NCBI RefSeq assembly: GCF_021026295.1
Contig: NZ_JAJNDA010000022.1
Coordinates: 1-64,000 of the forward strand
Length of the DNA stretch: 64,000 bases
Reading direction: 5' to 3'
Origin: Actinomycetospora soli
GTDB lineage: Bacteria; Actinomycetota; Actinomycetes; Mycobacteriales; Pseudonocardiaceae
Below are positions 27,884-35,480 of this stretch, piece after piece. Under the pieces are notes generated by a model. That model was not told the origin of the DNA and ran no database searches. It was given only the letters and a program-made list of their open reading frames with translations. The position numbers and the translations under genes are program-made. Within the stretch, counting starts at the first letter, position 1. Each line of letters begins with the position of its first letter.

Positions 27884-28447
27884 TCAGCGCGTGCGCACCA
27901 CCACGGTGCGGCTGACGCGGTCGTGCAGGCCGCGACCGTCCCGGTCCATGATCGCTGCGGGGATGACGAAGAACAGCGACACGGTGCGGGCGAGCGCCCA
28001 CGGCCCCACCCGCTCGGCGCCGTCGACGCGCAGCACCCGCATCCCGGTGACCACCATCGCGGGCGTCTGCCCGATCACCGCCACCGGGACGGTGACGAGC
28101 ACGGCCCACACGACGAGGCTCAGCTCCGGCGGGGCCGGGAACGAGAACGCCGCGGCCACGAGGCCGCCGACGAGCAGGTCGAGCACGAACTGACCGAGGC
28201 GCAGCGGGGCGCTCGCGACCGAGCCGGGGCCGGTCTCGGGGAGCCCGAGGTCGCGACCGGGATACCCGTCGTCGACGTCCTCGGCGCGGGTCGCACCGCG
28301 CACCGACGAGGGACGCCCGTTCGGCCCAGCGCCGGCCACGTCGCGTGCCTCGCGGGAGGGCCGATCGGGACGTTCCCGACCTTCCGGGCCACCACTCGAC
28401 GCCCGATCAGGCCCGTCGTCGGTGAGCCATTCACGAAACCAGGACAC
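27884..28447 (-). CDS. RDD-family membrane protein
   Basis: A 187-residue protein, counterpart of Rv2219A. The N-terminal 75 residues are hydrophilic, acidic and low-complexity. The RDD domain begins at APLRLGQFVLDLLVGGLVAAAFSF, with further helices LSLVVWAVLVTVPVAVI and ALARTVSLFFVIPAAIM, the conserved GQTPAMVVTGMRVLRVDG, and the terminal DRDGRGLHDRVSRTVVV. Some RDD proteins have been linked to ion transport, but most are uncharacterised. Divergent from glnA1. Confidence 0.85.
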   Translation of the reverse strand: MSWFREWLTDDGPDRASSGGPEGRERPDRPSREARDVAGAGPNGRPSSVRGATRAEDVDDGYPGRDLGLPETGPGSVASAPLRLGQFVLDLLVGGLVAAAFSFPAPPELSLVVWAVLVTVPVAVIGQTPAMVVTGMRVLRVDGAERVGPWALARTVSLFFVIPAAIMDRDGRGLHDRVSRTVVVRTR

Positions 28448-28542
28448 TCTGACAGGCTACGGTGCCGCGATGTCGGGGCGCGTCACGGCAACGAGGCCGA
28501 CCGTGCCCCCAGGGAGCGGGCGAGACGTGTGACACGTGCCCG

Positions 28543-28580
28543 TTAACTGCTGTGAAACACCGGTGCGACGAGCGAGAAAC
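28543..28580 (+). promoter_or_regulatory. GlnR box upstream of glnA1
   Basis: Four half-elements in exact 11-base register: TTAAC (28543) - N6 - GAAAC (28554) - N6 - GCGAC (28565) - N6 - GAAAC (28576). This matches the actinobacterial GlnR consensus gTnAc-N6-GaAAc repeated twice. It ends 10 bases before a candidate -10, TAGCGT at 28591-28596, a position suited to activation of glnA1 under nitrogen limitation. Confidence 0.75.
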
Positions 28581-28682
28581 GTCCGCCGCCTAGCGTCCGG
28601 GTCACCTGAAACGGTGAGGCGATCCCGGCCGGGCGGGGGTCGCTCGGCCGTGATGACAGTGCCAGAGAAGGAGCCAGCGAGA

Positions 28683-30104
28683 GTGTTCGGCAACAAGGAC
28701 GAGGTCTTCAAGTACATCTCCGACGAGGGGGTGCAGTACGTCGACGTCCGGTTCTGCGACCTCCCCGGCCAGATGCAGCACTTCACCGTGCCCGCCTCGG
28801 AGTTCAACGACGCCGTCTTCGAGGACGGTCTCGCCTTCGACGGATCGTCGGTCACCGGGTTCCAGACCATCAACGAGTCGGACATGACGCTGCTGCCCGA
28901 CGTGGCGACCGCGCGCATCGACCCGTTCCGGGCCCAGAAGACCCTGAACATGAACTTCTTCGTCCACGACCCGCTGACGCTCGAGGCGTACAGCCGCGAC
29001 CCGCGGAACGTGGCCCGCAAGGCGGAGAACTTCCTGTCGACGGTCGACGTCGCCGACACGTGCTTCTTCGGCCCCGAGGCCGAGTTCTACATCTTCGACG
29101 AGGTCCGCTACGAGTCCTCGATGCGCACCCAGTTCTACGCCGTCGACTCGATCGAGGGCGCCTGGAACACCGGCCGCGACGAGGTCGGCGGCAACAAGGG
29201 CTACAAGATCAAGCCCAAGGGCGGCTACTTCCCCGTCGAGCCGACCGACCAGACCTCGGACCTGCGCGGCGCGATCGGCACCAACCTCATCAACGCCGGC
29301 TTCGAGCTCGAGAAGCTGCACCACGAGGTCGGCACCGGCGGCCAGGCCGAGATCAACTACAAGTTCAACACGCTGCTGCACGCCGCGGACGACCTGCAGC
29401 TGTTCAAGTACATCGTCAAGAACACGGCGTGGCAGGCCGGCAAGACCGTGACCTTCATGCCGAAGCCGATCGCCGGCGACAACGGCTCGGGCATGCACTG
29501 CCACCAGTCGCTGTTCAAGAACGGCGAGCCGCTGTTCTACGACGAGAACGGCTACGCCGGGCTCTCCGACCTGGCCCGCCACTACATCGGCGGCATCCTG
29601 CACCACGCGCCCTCGCTCGTGGCGTTCACCAACGCCACCGCGAACTCCTACCACCGCCTGGTGCCCGGCTTCGAGGCCCCGATCAACCTGGTCTACTCGA
29701 ACCGGAACCGCTCGGCCTGCGTGCGCATCCCGATCACCGGCAACAACCCGAAGGCCAAGCGCCTCGAGTTCCGCTGCCCGGACTCGTCGGGCAACCCGTA
29801 CCTGTCGTTCGCGGCCATGATGATGGCGGGCCTCGACGGCATCCGGAACAAGATCGAGCCGCCGACGCCGGTCGACAAGGACCTCTACGAGCTCCCGCCG
29901 GAGGAGGCCGCCAACATCGCGCAGGTGCCGGCCAGCCTCGACGCCGCGGTGAACAACCTCGAGGCCGACCACGACTACCTGCTCGAGGGCGGCGTGTTCA
30001 CCTCGGACCTGATCGAGAAGTGGATCGAGCTCAAGCGCGACGACGTCACGGGCCTGCGGCTGCGCCCGCACCCGTACGAGTTCGAGCTGTACTACAACTG
30101 CTGA
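28683..30104 (+). CDS. glnA1: Glutamine synthetase type I (GlnA1)
   Basis: Dodecameric enzyme making glutamine from glutamate, ammonia and ATP. From the GTG at 28683 it is 473 residues, beginning [17 protein letters not shown] as in the family; GAAGGAG is 9 bases upstream. Active-site blocks are [41 protein letters not shown] and [20 protein letters not shown]. The adenylylation site Tyr is present in [10 protein letters not shown], so it can be modified by GlnE at 35-38 kb. A long in-frame extension upstream of the GTG lacks family similarity. Confidence 0.96.
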   Translation: MFGNKDEVFKYISDEGVQYVDVRFCDLPGQMQHFTVPASEFNDAVFEDGLAFDGSSVTGFQTINESDMTLLPDVATARIDPFRAQKTLNMNFFVHDPLTLEAYSRDPRNVARKAENFLSTVDVADTCFFGPEAEFYIFDEVRYESSMRTQFYAVDSIEGAWNTGRDEVGGNKGYKIKPKGGYFPVEPTDQTSDLRGAIGTNLINAGFELEKLHHEVGTGGQAEINYKFNTLLHAADDLQLFKYIVKNTAWQAGKTVTFMPKPIAGDNGSGMHCHQSLFKNGEPLFYDENGYAGLSDLARHYIGGILHHAPSLVAFTNATANSYHRLVPGFEAPINLVYSNRNRSACVRIPITGNNPKAKRLEFRCPDSSGNPYLSFAAMMMAGLDGIRNKIEPPTPVDKDLYELPPEEAANIAQVPASLDAAVNNLEADHDYLLEGGVFTSDLIEKWIELKRDDVTGLRLRPHPYEFELYYNC

Positions 30105-30127
30105 TCCGGCAGAGCCGAGTCGACGGC

Positions 30128-30152
30128 CGAGCTCCGCTCCGCTGCGTCTCCC
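30128..30152 (-). repeat. Dispersed 25-base repeat, copy C
   Basis: Exact reverse complement of the two tandem 25-base blocks at 51085 and 51121. Here it sits between the glnA1 stop and its terminator. Confidence 0.85.
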
Positions 30153-30184
30153 ACGGCCCGGTCCCCGCGCGGGGGCCGGGCCGT
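30153..30184 (+). terminator. Terminator after glnA1
   Basis: 14-bp arms ACGGCCCGGTCCCC / GGGGGCCGGGCCGT around GCGC (one G-U type pair), followed by TCTG. Confidence 0.85.
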
Positions 30185-30221
30185 TCTGCGTTCCCGACGG
30201 TTCCCGTCCCCGGCCGCCCGA

Positions 30222-30593
30222 CTACCGCCGGTCGCGCAGGTCCTCCCGCGGGGAGAGCGCCGCGGCCGCGACGTACTGGTACACGTACCGGATCTCCTCA
30301 CCCTGGCTGATGGGGACGCAGACCCACCCGACCCACTCCCCCGTCGTCGTCCGGCGCCAGCCGAGGAGCTCGCCCGGGACGCGGCTCTGGAGGTCCACCC
30401 CGTCGGGGACCGGACGGGGCGGCCGACCGGTCGGACGCGGGTAGGCCACGGCGAGGTCCACCCACACGCGGCGCACCTCGGTGCGCTGCAGCGCGCCCGA
30501 GCGGTCGTTGCGCCGCTGCGCCGGCCCGCGCTCCTCGAACACGTGTTCGATGATGACGCCTCGCCCCGGCCTCGCGCCAGCCGACCCGCCCAC
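30222..30593 (-). CDS. Conserved-looking hypothetical protein
   Basis: About 123 residues with no recognised family. It contains VIIEHVFEERGPAQRRND near the N-terminus and a compact C-terminal part with VDLQSRVPGELLGWRRTTTG, EWVGWVCVPISQGEEIRYVY and QYVAAAALSPRED, which reads like a small beta-rich domain. The start is uncertain: GTG at 30593 is chosen, with CGGCGGGTGA upstream; a TTG at 30647 and a later GTG are alternatives. No signal peptide or membrane helix is seen. It lies between glnA1 (convergent) and the surface proteases (divergent). Confidence 0.5.
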   Translation of the reverse strand: MGGSAGARPGRGVIIEHVFEERGPAQRRNDRSGALQRTEVRRVWVDLAVAYPRPTGRPPRPVPDGVDLQSRVPGELLGWRRTTTGEWVGWVCVPISQGEEIRYVYQYVAAAALSPREDLRDRR

Positions 30594-30781
30594 GTCACCC
30601 GCCGTAGTGATGGACGGAGCGTGACGATGAGCCGCGAGAAGAGTCAATTTTCGACATAAAACCGCGAATCGGCTGCGGAAAGCTTGCCTCAGTACGCACG
30701 CTGTGTGACTCTATGGCGGTCCACACAGGTGAAGCACTCGCTCACCGGACACCGAGAAGTCACTTTCCGTGAGGAGTCGCC

Positions 30782-32449
30782 ATGCGTCAGCACCTGCCGT
30801 CCTGGAAGTCCGCTCTCGCCACCGTCGCCGTCGCCGGGGCCGCGCTGCTCGCCACCGCACCCCCAGCCCTGGCCCAGGATGGTGGGGGTGGCCCCGATCC
30901 GACCCGGGCGCCGATCGCCGAACGGGTCAGCGGCGAGGTGCTCCCCGCCGTCGACCAGCTCGAGATCACCTCGGCCGGCGGCCTGCTGGTCGACACCACG
31001 ACCGGTGACTACTTCCGCATCCCGGAGTTCCAGCTCAGCTGCACCGGCTTCACCGTCGGCTCGGACGGCTGGATCGCCACCGCCGGGCACTGCGTGGACC
31101 CCGCCATCATGGCCGACCAGGCCCGCGTGATGGCCGCCGAGAGCTACGCCCAGGACTACGGCGCCAGCGCCGACGCGGTCTACGCGCAGCTGCAGAGCTG
31201 GGTGTTCGTCGACGGCACGGGCTCCGCCGCCCCGGGCATCACCGTGACCGCCCTGCCGGCCACCTCCGGCCCCGGCGCGACGCCGATGACGGCGAAGGTC
31301 GTGGACTACCAGCCCTTCACCAACGGTGACACCGCGCTCCTCAAGGTCGAGGGGCAGAACATGCTGACCGTGGAGGTCGCGCAGGGCGGCCCGGCCGCGA
31401 CCGGCACCCCGGTCATGTCGATCGGCTATCCCGGCGTGCGGGACCGGGCGATGGACCCGAGCCTGACCCCGACCTGGAAGGAGGGCTCGGTCAGCTCGCA
31501 GCAGACGCGCGAGGGCATCGCCTACACCGAGATCACCGCCGAGATGGGCAAGGGCATGAGTGGTGGGCCCACGGTGAACCAGCAGGGCCAGGTCATCGGC
31601 ATCAACAGCATGGGGATCGCCGACAAGGGCAACTCGTTCAACTTCGTCGCCCCGTCGTCGCGGCTCGCCGAGATGATGGCCCGCAACGGCGTCCCGACCG
31701 TGCCGAGCCCGGTCGACGCCGCCTACCGCGCCGGGATGGACCTGTACTACCAGGGCTACTACTCCGACGCGGTCGAGGAGTTCGACGAGGTCCTCGCGCT
31801 CGCCCCGGGCAACCGGGCCGCGGTCGACTACAAGAACAAGGCCGTGCAGGCGCACGACCAGTTCGGGGACACCGGCCTGGGCCTGCTCGGCTGGGCGCTG
31901 ATCGGCGGCGGTTCGCTGCTCGTGCTGGTCGTCGGCGGGTGCGTCATCGGCGTGGTCGTCAGCCGCCGGCGCCGCACGACGCCGGCCGCCCCGCAGGTCA
32001 ACCTCGCCCAGCCCGGCTTCGGCCTGCCGACCGGCTACCAGGTCCCGCTGGCGCAGCCCGTCGCGAATCCGCAGCAGCACCCGCTGCAGCACCCGCAGTA
32101 CGGCCCGCAGGTCCCGCAGCAGGCCCCGGCCGGCTTCGGTGCCGCTCCCTTCGGCCAGTCCGGCTCGATGCCGGCCGCGCCCGCCTCGCCGCCGGTCGGG
32201 TTCCCGGCCCCGGCCCCGGCCCCGGCTCCGGCTCCGGCGGCTCCCCGGCACGAGGCACCCGCCGTCGCCCCGGAGGCCCCCGCGGTCGCCGTCGCGACGC
32301 CGCCGTCGGGCTTCCCGGCGCCGGCCGCCGAGGGCCCTGCCGCACCCGCGACCGGGACCACGAGCGGCCCCGGCCACTGCCCGAACTGCGGCGCCGCCCG
32401 CGCCGCCGGCGCCCGCTTCTGCGGCGGCTGCGGGGTGGGGCTCGGCTGA
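30782..32449 (+). CDS. Membrane-anchored trypsin-like serine protease with cytoplasmic Pro-rich tail and zinc ribbon
   Basis: A 555-residue protein. Signal peptide 1-31 (VAVAGAALLATAPPALA). The extracellular S1-type domain has the triad His in ATAGHCV, Asp in GDTALLKV and Ser in GKGMSGGP, plus a likely disulfide between SCTGF and GHC. A short TPR-like segment (DLYYQGYYSDAVEEFDEVLA) follows, then a transmembrane helix near 368-393 ending in RRRR, placing the rest inside. The tail is Pro/Ala/Gln-rich and ends in a zinc ribbon, CPNC...CGGC, near 533-552. GTGAGGAG precedes the ATG. The next gene is a paralogue without the ribbon. Target unknown. Confidence 0.88.
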   Translation: MRQHLPSWKSALATVAVAGAALLATAPPALAQDGGGGPDPTRAPIAERVSGEVLPAVDQLEITSAGGLLVDTTTGDYFRIPEFQLSCTGFTVGSDGWIATAGHCVDPAIMADQARVMAAESYAQDYGASADAVYAQLQSWVFVDGTGSAAPGITVTALPATSGPGATPMTAKVVDYQPFTNGDTALLKVEGQNMLTVEVAQGGPAATGTPVMSIGYPGVRDRAMDPSLTPTWKEGSVSSQQTREGIAYTEITAEMGKGMSGGPTVNQQGQVIGINSMGIADKGNSFNFVAPSSRLAEMMARNGVPTVPSPVDAAYRAGMDLYYQGYYSDAVEEFDEVLALAPGNRAAVDYKNKAVQAHDQFGDTGLGLLGWALIGGGSLLVLVVGGCVIGVVVSRRRRTTPAAPQVNLAQPGFGLPTGYQVPLAQPVANPQQHPLQHPQYGPQVPQQAPAGFGAAPFGQSGSMPAAPASPPVGFPAPAPAPAPAPAAPRHEAPAVAPEAPAVAVATPPSGFPAPAAEGPAAPATGTTSGPGHCPNCGAARAAGARFCGGCGVGLG

Positions 32450-32475
32450 TCACCACCTGCTCCACCCCGCACGAC

Positions 32476-32509
32476 GACGGGCCGTCCGGCTGCTGCCGGG
32501 CGGCCCGTC
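32476..32509. terminator. Terminator after the first protease gene
   Basis: 15-bp arms GACGGGCCGTCCGGC / GCCGGGCGGCCCGTC around TGCT, 27 bases after the stop. Confidence 0.8.
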
Positions 32510-32534
32510 CGCGTGGGCGGGACACGAGCAGAAA

Positions 32535-32553
32535 CCCCCGGGCCACCCGGGGG
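32535..32553. terminator. Second hairpin between the two protease genes
   Basis: Arms CCCCCGGG / CCCGGGGG around CCA, preceded by AAA and followed by CTTC. Either a tandem terminator or a leader structure of the second protease gene. Confidence 0.6.
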
Positions 32554-32648
32554 CTTCTACGCATTCGCCCACGCATCGCGCTTCGTAGTTTCGGCGTCAC
32601 CGCTGGTCAGGGCCTCGGACAGGCCCCCGGAACGAAGCGAGCACCGCC

Positions 32649-34016
32649 ATGAAGCGAGCGTTGACCACCCTGCTCACGGGCGCCGTCGTCGGGAGCGCCC
32701 TCCTCGGGACCGCCGGTCCCGCCGCTGCCCGGACCGAGCCCGCCCTCCCCCGCGAACGGCTGGTCGCCGAGGTCGCCCCGGCCGTCACCTACGTCCAGAC
32801 CCGCGCCACCGCCTGGGTGCGGGAGAAGGGCACCGGCCGCCAGATCGGCACCGTGCGGCTCACCGGGACCTGCTCCGGGGTGATCGTGTCGAACGACGGT
32901 CACGTCGCCACCGCGGGCCACTGCGTCGACGACGCCGACCTCACCGACTCCCTGCGCCGCCGCCTCGCCGGCGACGTCGCCACCTCCCCCGGCGCCACCG
33001 GCACCGCCGCGCAGTACGAGGCGTTCATCCTCGCCCGCTACGACCTCGGCGGCCCCACCCCCGGCAGCCCCGTGCAGCGCGACGTCACCGTCGTCCGTGC
33101 CGACGCGTCGGGCCCCGAGCAGCGCCTCGACGCGCGGGTCGTGGACTCGCTGCCCAACGAGCGCGGCGACGTGGCCCTGCTCGACGTCGACGGCGAGGAC
33201 CTCCCCGCCGCCACCCTCGCCCCCGCGGGCGACCCCGCGCCCGGCACGCCGGTCACCGCCGTCGGCTACCCCGCCGACCGCGACCGTCTGATGGATCCGA
33301 GCCGCGACCCGAGCTGGAAGGACGGCACGGTCAGCTCCCTCCAGACCCGCGACGGCGTGCCGTTCGTCGAGGTCAGCGCCGACATGGCCCCGGGCATGAG
33401 CGGTGGCCCGGCGGTCGACGCCCGCGGCCGGGTGATCGGTCTGAACAGCATGAGGATCGGCGACTCCGGCGCCTTCAACTTCCTCGCCCCCACCGCCACG
33501 CTGCGCTCGATGCTGGAGCGCAACGGGGTGCGCACCGAGCCCGGTCCGGTCGACCTGCGCTACCGCGCCGGGCTCGACGCCCTCGCCGCCGGGGAGAACG
33601 CGGACGCGATGGTCGCGTTCGCCGACGTCACCCGCCTGCGCCCGGACCACGCCCTGGCGGCGAAGCAGCTCACCGCCGCCCAGCAGGCCTACGCCACGGA
33701 CGGCGACGCGAGTGAACGGCGCACCCGGACCCTGGTCCTCGTCGGCGGCGGCGTCGGCCTGCTCCTGCTCCTCTCCGGCGGCGTCCTCACCACGGTCCTG
33801 CTCGTCCGCCGCTCCCGCCGGGCCGTCGCGGCCGACGCCCCGGCGACGGGCCCGATCGGGCCGTTCCCGCCCGCGGGTCTCCCGGCGGGCCACCCGAGCG
33901 GCCCCTTCCCGACGGCGGGTCCGGTCGCCCCGTTCGCGACCCCGCCCTGGGGCACGGTGCCCGCCCCGCGCCCGGAGGAGGCACCCGTCGTCGAACGGGC
34001 CACGGAGGACCACTGA
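32649..34016 (+). CDS. Membrane-anchored trypsin-like serine protease (paralogue)
   Basis: A 455-residue paralogue of the preceding protease. Signal peptide (LLTGAVVGSALLGTAGPAAA), then the S1-like domain with His in ATAGHCVDD, Asp in GDVALLDVDG and Ser in APGMSGGPAVD. Shared blocks include MDPSRDPSWKDGTVSSLQTR. A TPR-like stretch precedes a helix near residues 361-382 (LVLVGGGVGLLLLLSGGVLTT) followed by RRSRR. The cytoplasmic tail is about 70 residues, Pro-rich, without the zinc ribbon. Probably a tandem duplication with tail divergence. Confidence 0.87.
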   Translation: MKRALTTLLTGAVVGSALLGTAGPAAARTEPALPRERLVAEVAPAVTYVQTRATAWVREKGTGRQIGTVRLTGTCSGVIVSNDGHVATAGHCVDDADLTDSLRRRLAGDVATSPGATGTAAQYEAFILARYDLGGPTPGSPVQRDVTVVRADASGPEQRLDARVVDSLPNERGDVALLDVDGEDLPAATLAPAGDPAPGTPVTAVGYPADRDRLMDPSRDPSWKDGTVSSLQTRDGVPFVEVSADMAPGMSGGPAVDARGRVIGLNSMRIGDSGAFNFLAPTATLRSMLERNGVRTEPGPVDLRYRAGLDALAAGENADAMVAFADVTRLRPDHALAAKQLTAAQQAYATDGDASERRTRTLVLVGGGVGLLLLLSGGVLTTVLLVRRSRRAVAADAPATGPIGPFPPAGLPAGHPSGPFPTAGPVAPFATPPWGTVPAPRPEEAPVVERATEDH

Positions 34017-34044
34017 GGACCACCGAGGACCCACCCCACCGGGA

Positions 34045-34072
34045 CGGCCGGCCGCGATCCCGCGGCCGGCCG
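34045..34072. terminator. Bidirectional terminator between convergent genes
   Basis: Perfect 12-bp arms CGGCCGGCCGCG / CGCGGCCGGCCG around ATCC, between the second protease and the PLP decarboxylase gene. Confidence 0.85.
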
Positions 34073-34094
34073 CTCGTCGTGAGCCGCCGCGGCG

Positions 34095-35480
34095 TCACGG
34101 GTCGCGCGCGGCGAGCTCGTCGCGCAGGGCCAGGATCCGGTCGACGGACCGGTCGACGTCGTCCGCGGTGGTCGACCAGTTCGACACCGAGAACCGCAGC
34201 GCCGGCGCGTCCTCCCACACGGTGGTGCCGACCCAGCAGGTCCCGTCCACCGCCACGGCCCGCGCGAGGTCGGCGACGTCCACCCCCGGCACGCGCAGCA
34301 GGACCTGGTTCAGCACCACGTCGTTGCACACCTCCACGCCGCCCGCCGCGAACCGGGCGGCCGCCCGCAGGGCGAGGTCGCAGCACCGGTCGACGAGGTC
34401 GGCGACGCCCGTGCGGCCCAGGGCGCGCAGCGCGGCGTACACCGGCACCCCGCGCGGGCGGCGCGAGTTCTCCAGCGTGCGGGTGGACGGGTCGAGATCG
34501 GACAGCGGCAGGTACGGCGACGACACCGACAGGGCCGCCACCAGTGCCGCGCGGTCGCGGACGACGGCGAGCGCCGAGTCGTACGGCACGTTCAGCCACT
34601 TGTGCGCGTCGACGGCCCACGAGTCGGCCCGGTCCGCCCCGGCGACGAGGTGCCGGCGGGTCGGCGACGCGGCCGCCCACAGCCCGAACGCCCCGTCGAC
34701 GTGCAGCCCGGCTGTCCCCACCGACCGCACGACGTCGGCGATCCCGTCCAGCGGGTCGCACCCCCCGGTGTTCACCTGCCCGGCCTGCGCGCACACGAGG
34801 ACGGGTCCGGTGACGGCGTCGAGGGCCGCGGCCAGCGCGTCGGGTCGCATCCGTCCCTGCCCGTCGACCGGCACTCGGACGGCGTGCCGGGACCCGAACC
34901 CGAGCAGCTTCAGGGCCTGCACCACGGTCGCGTGCGCGCCGGCGCCGAGCAGCACGGTCACCGCGGGCGCGCCCGCCAGCCCCTCGGCCTCGACGTCCCA
35001 GCCCGCGGCGGCGAGCAGGGCGTGGCGGGCCGCGGCGAGGCAGGCGATGTTGGCGGTCTGCGCGCCGGTCGCGAACCCGACCGCCGCGTCCGCGGGCAGA
35101 CCCAGCAGCTCGAGCGCCCACCGCCCGGCCACGTCCTCGACGACGGCCGCACCCGGCGACATCACCGCGACGGCCGCGTCCTGGTCGGTCGCCGACACCA
35201 CCCAGTCGGCCGCGAGCGCCACCGGCAGCGACCCGCCGGTGACGAACCCGAAGTAGCGGGGCCCGCCGCTCGCGACGAGGCCCGGCTCGAGCGCCGCGGT
35301 CAGGTCGTCGAGCACCTCGACCGCACCGAGCCCGTCGTCGGGAAGGTCCCCGAGCCGCGCCCGCAGGGCCGCGGGGTCGGCCGGGACCCCCACCGGCCGC
35401 GTCGGCAGCGACGCGAGCCAGCGGTCGGCGAAGGCGCGCGCCGCGTCGAGCGCCGGTCCGTGGCCGGTCACGCCGTCCAT
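34095..35480 (-). CDS. PLP-dependent group II decarboxylase
   Basis: A 461-residue fold-type-I PLP enzyme of the aromatic-amino-acid/glutamate decarboxylase family. The cofactor lysine is in DSWAVDAHKWLNVPYD near residue 288; other blocks are PRYFGFVTGGSLPVALAADW, GFATGAQTANIACLAAARHA and HVDGAFGLWAA. The substrate cannot be read off; decarboxylation or related chemistry on an aromatic amino acid is the usual role. The ATG at 35480 overlaps the stop of glnE (TGATG), so translation is coupled to glnE. Confidence 0.85.
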   Translation of the reverse strand: MDGVTGHGPALDAARAFADRWLASLPTRPVGVPADPAALRARLGDLPDDGLGAVEVLDDLTAALEPGLVASGGPRYFGFVTGGSLPVALAADWVVSATDQDAAVAVMSPGAAVVEDVAGRWALELLGLPADAAVGFATGAQTANIACLAAARHALLAAAGWDVEAEGLAGAPAVTVLLGAGAHATVVQALKLLGFGSRHAVRVPVDGQGRMRPDALAAALDAVTGPVLVCAQAGQVNTGGCDPLDGIADVVRSVGTAGLHVDGAFGLWAAASPTRRHLVAGADRADSWAVDAHKWLNVPYDSALAVVRDRAALVAALSVSSPYLPLSDLDPSTRTLENSRRPRGVPVYAALRALGRTGVADLVDRCCDLALRAAARFAAGGVEVCNDVVLNQVLLRVPGVDVADLARAVAVDGTCWVGTTVWEDAPALRFSVSNWSTTADDVDRSVDRILALRDELAARDP

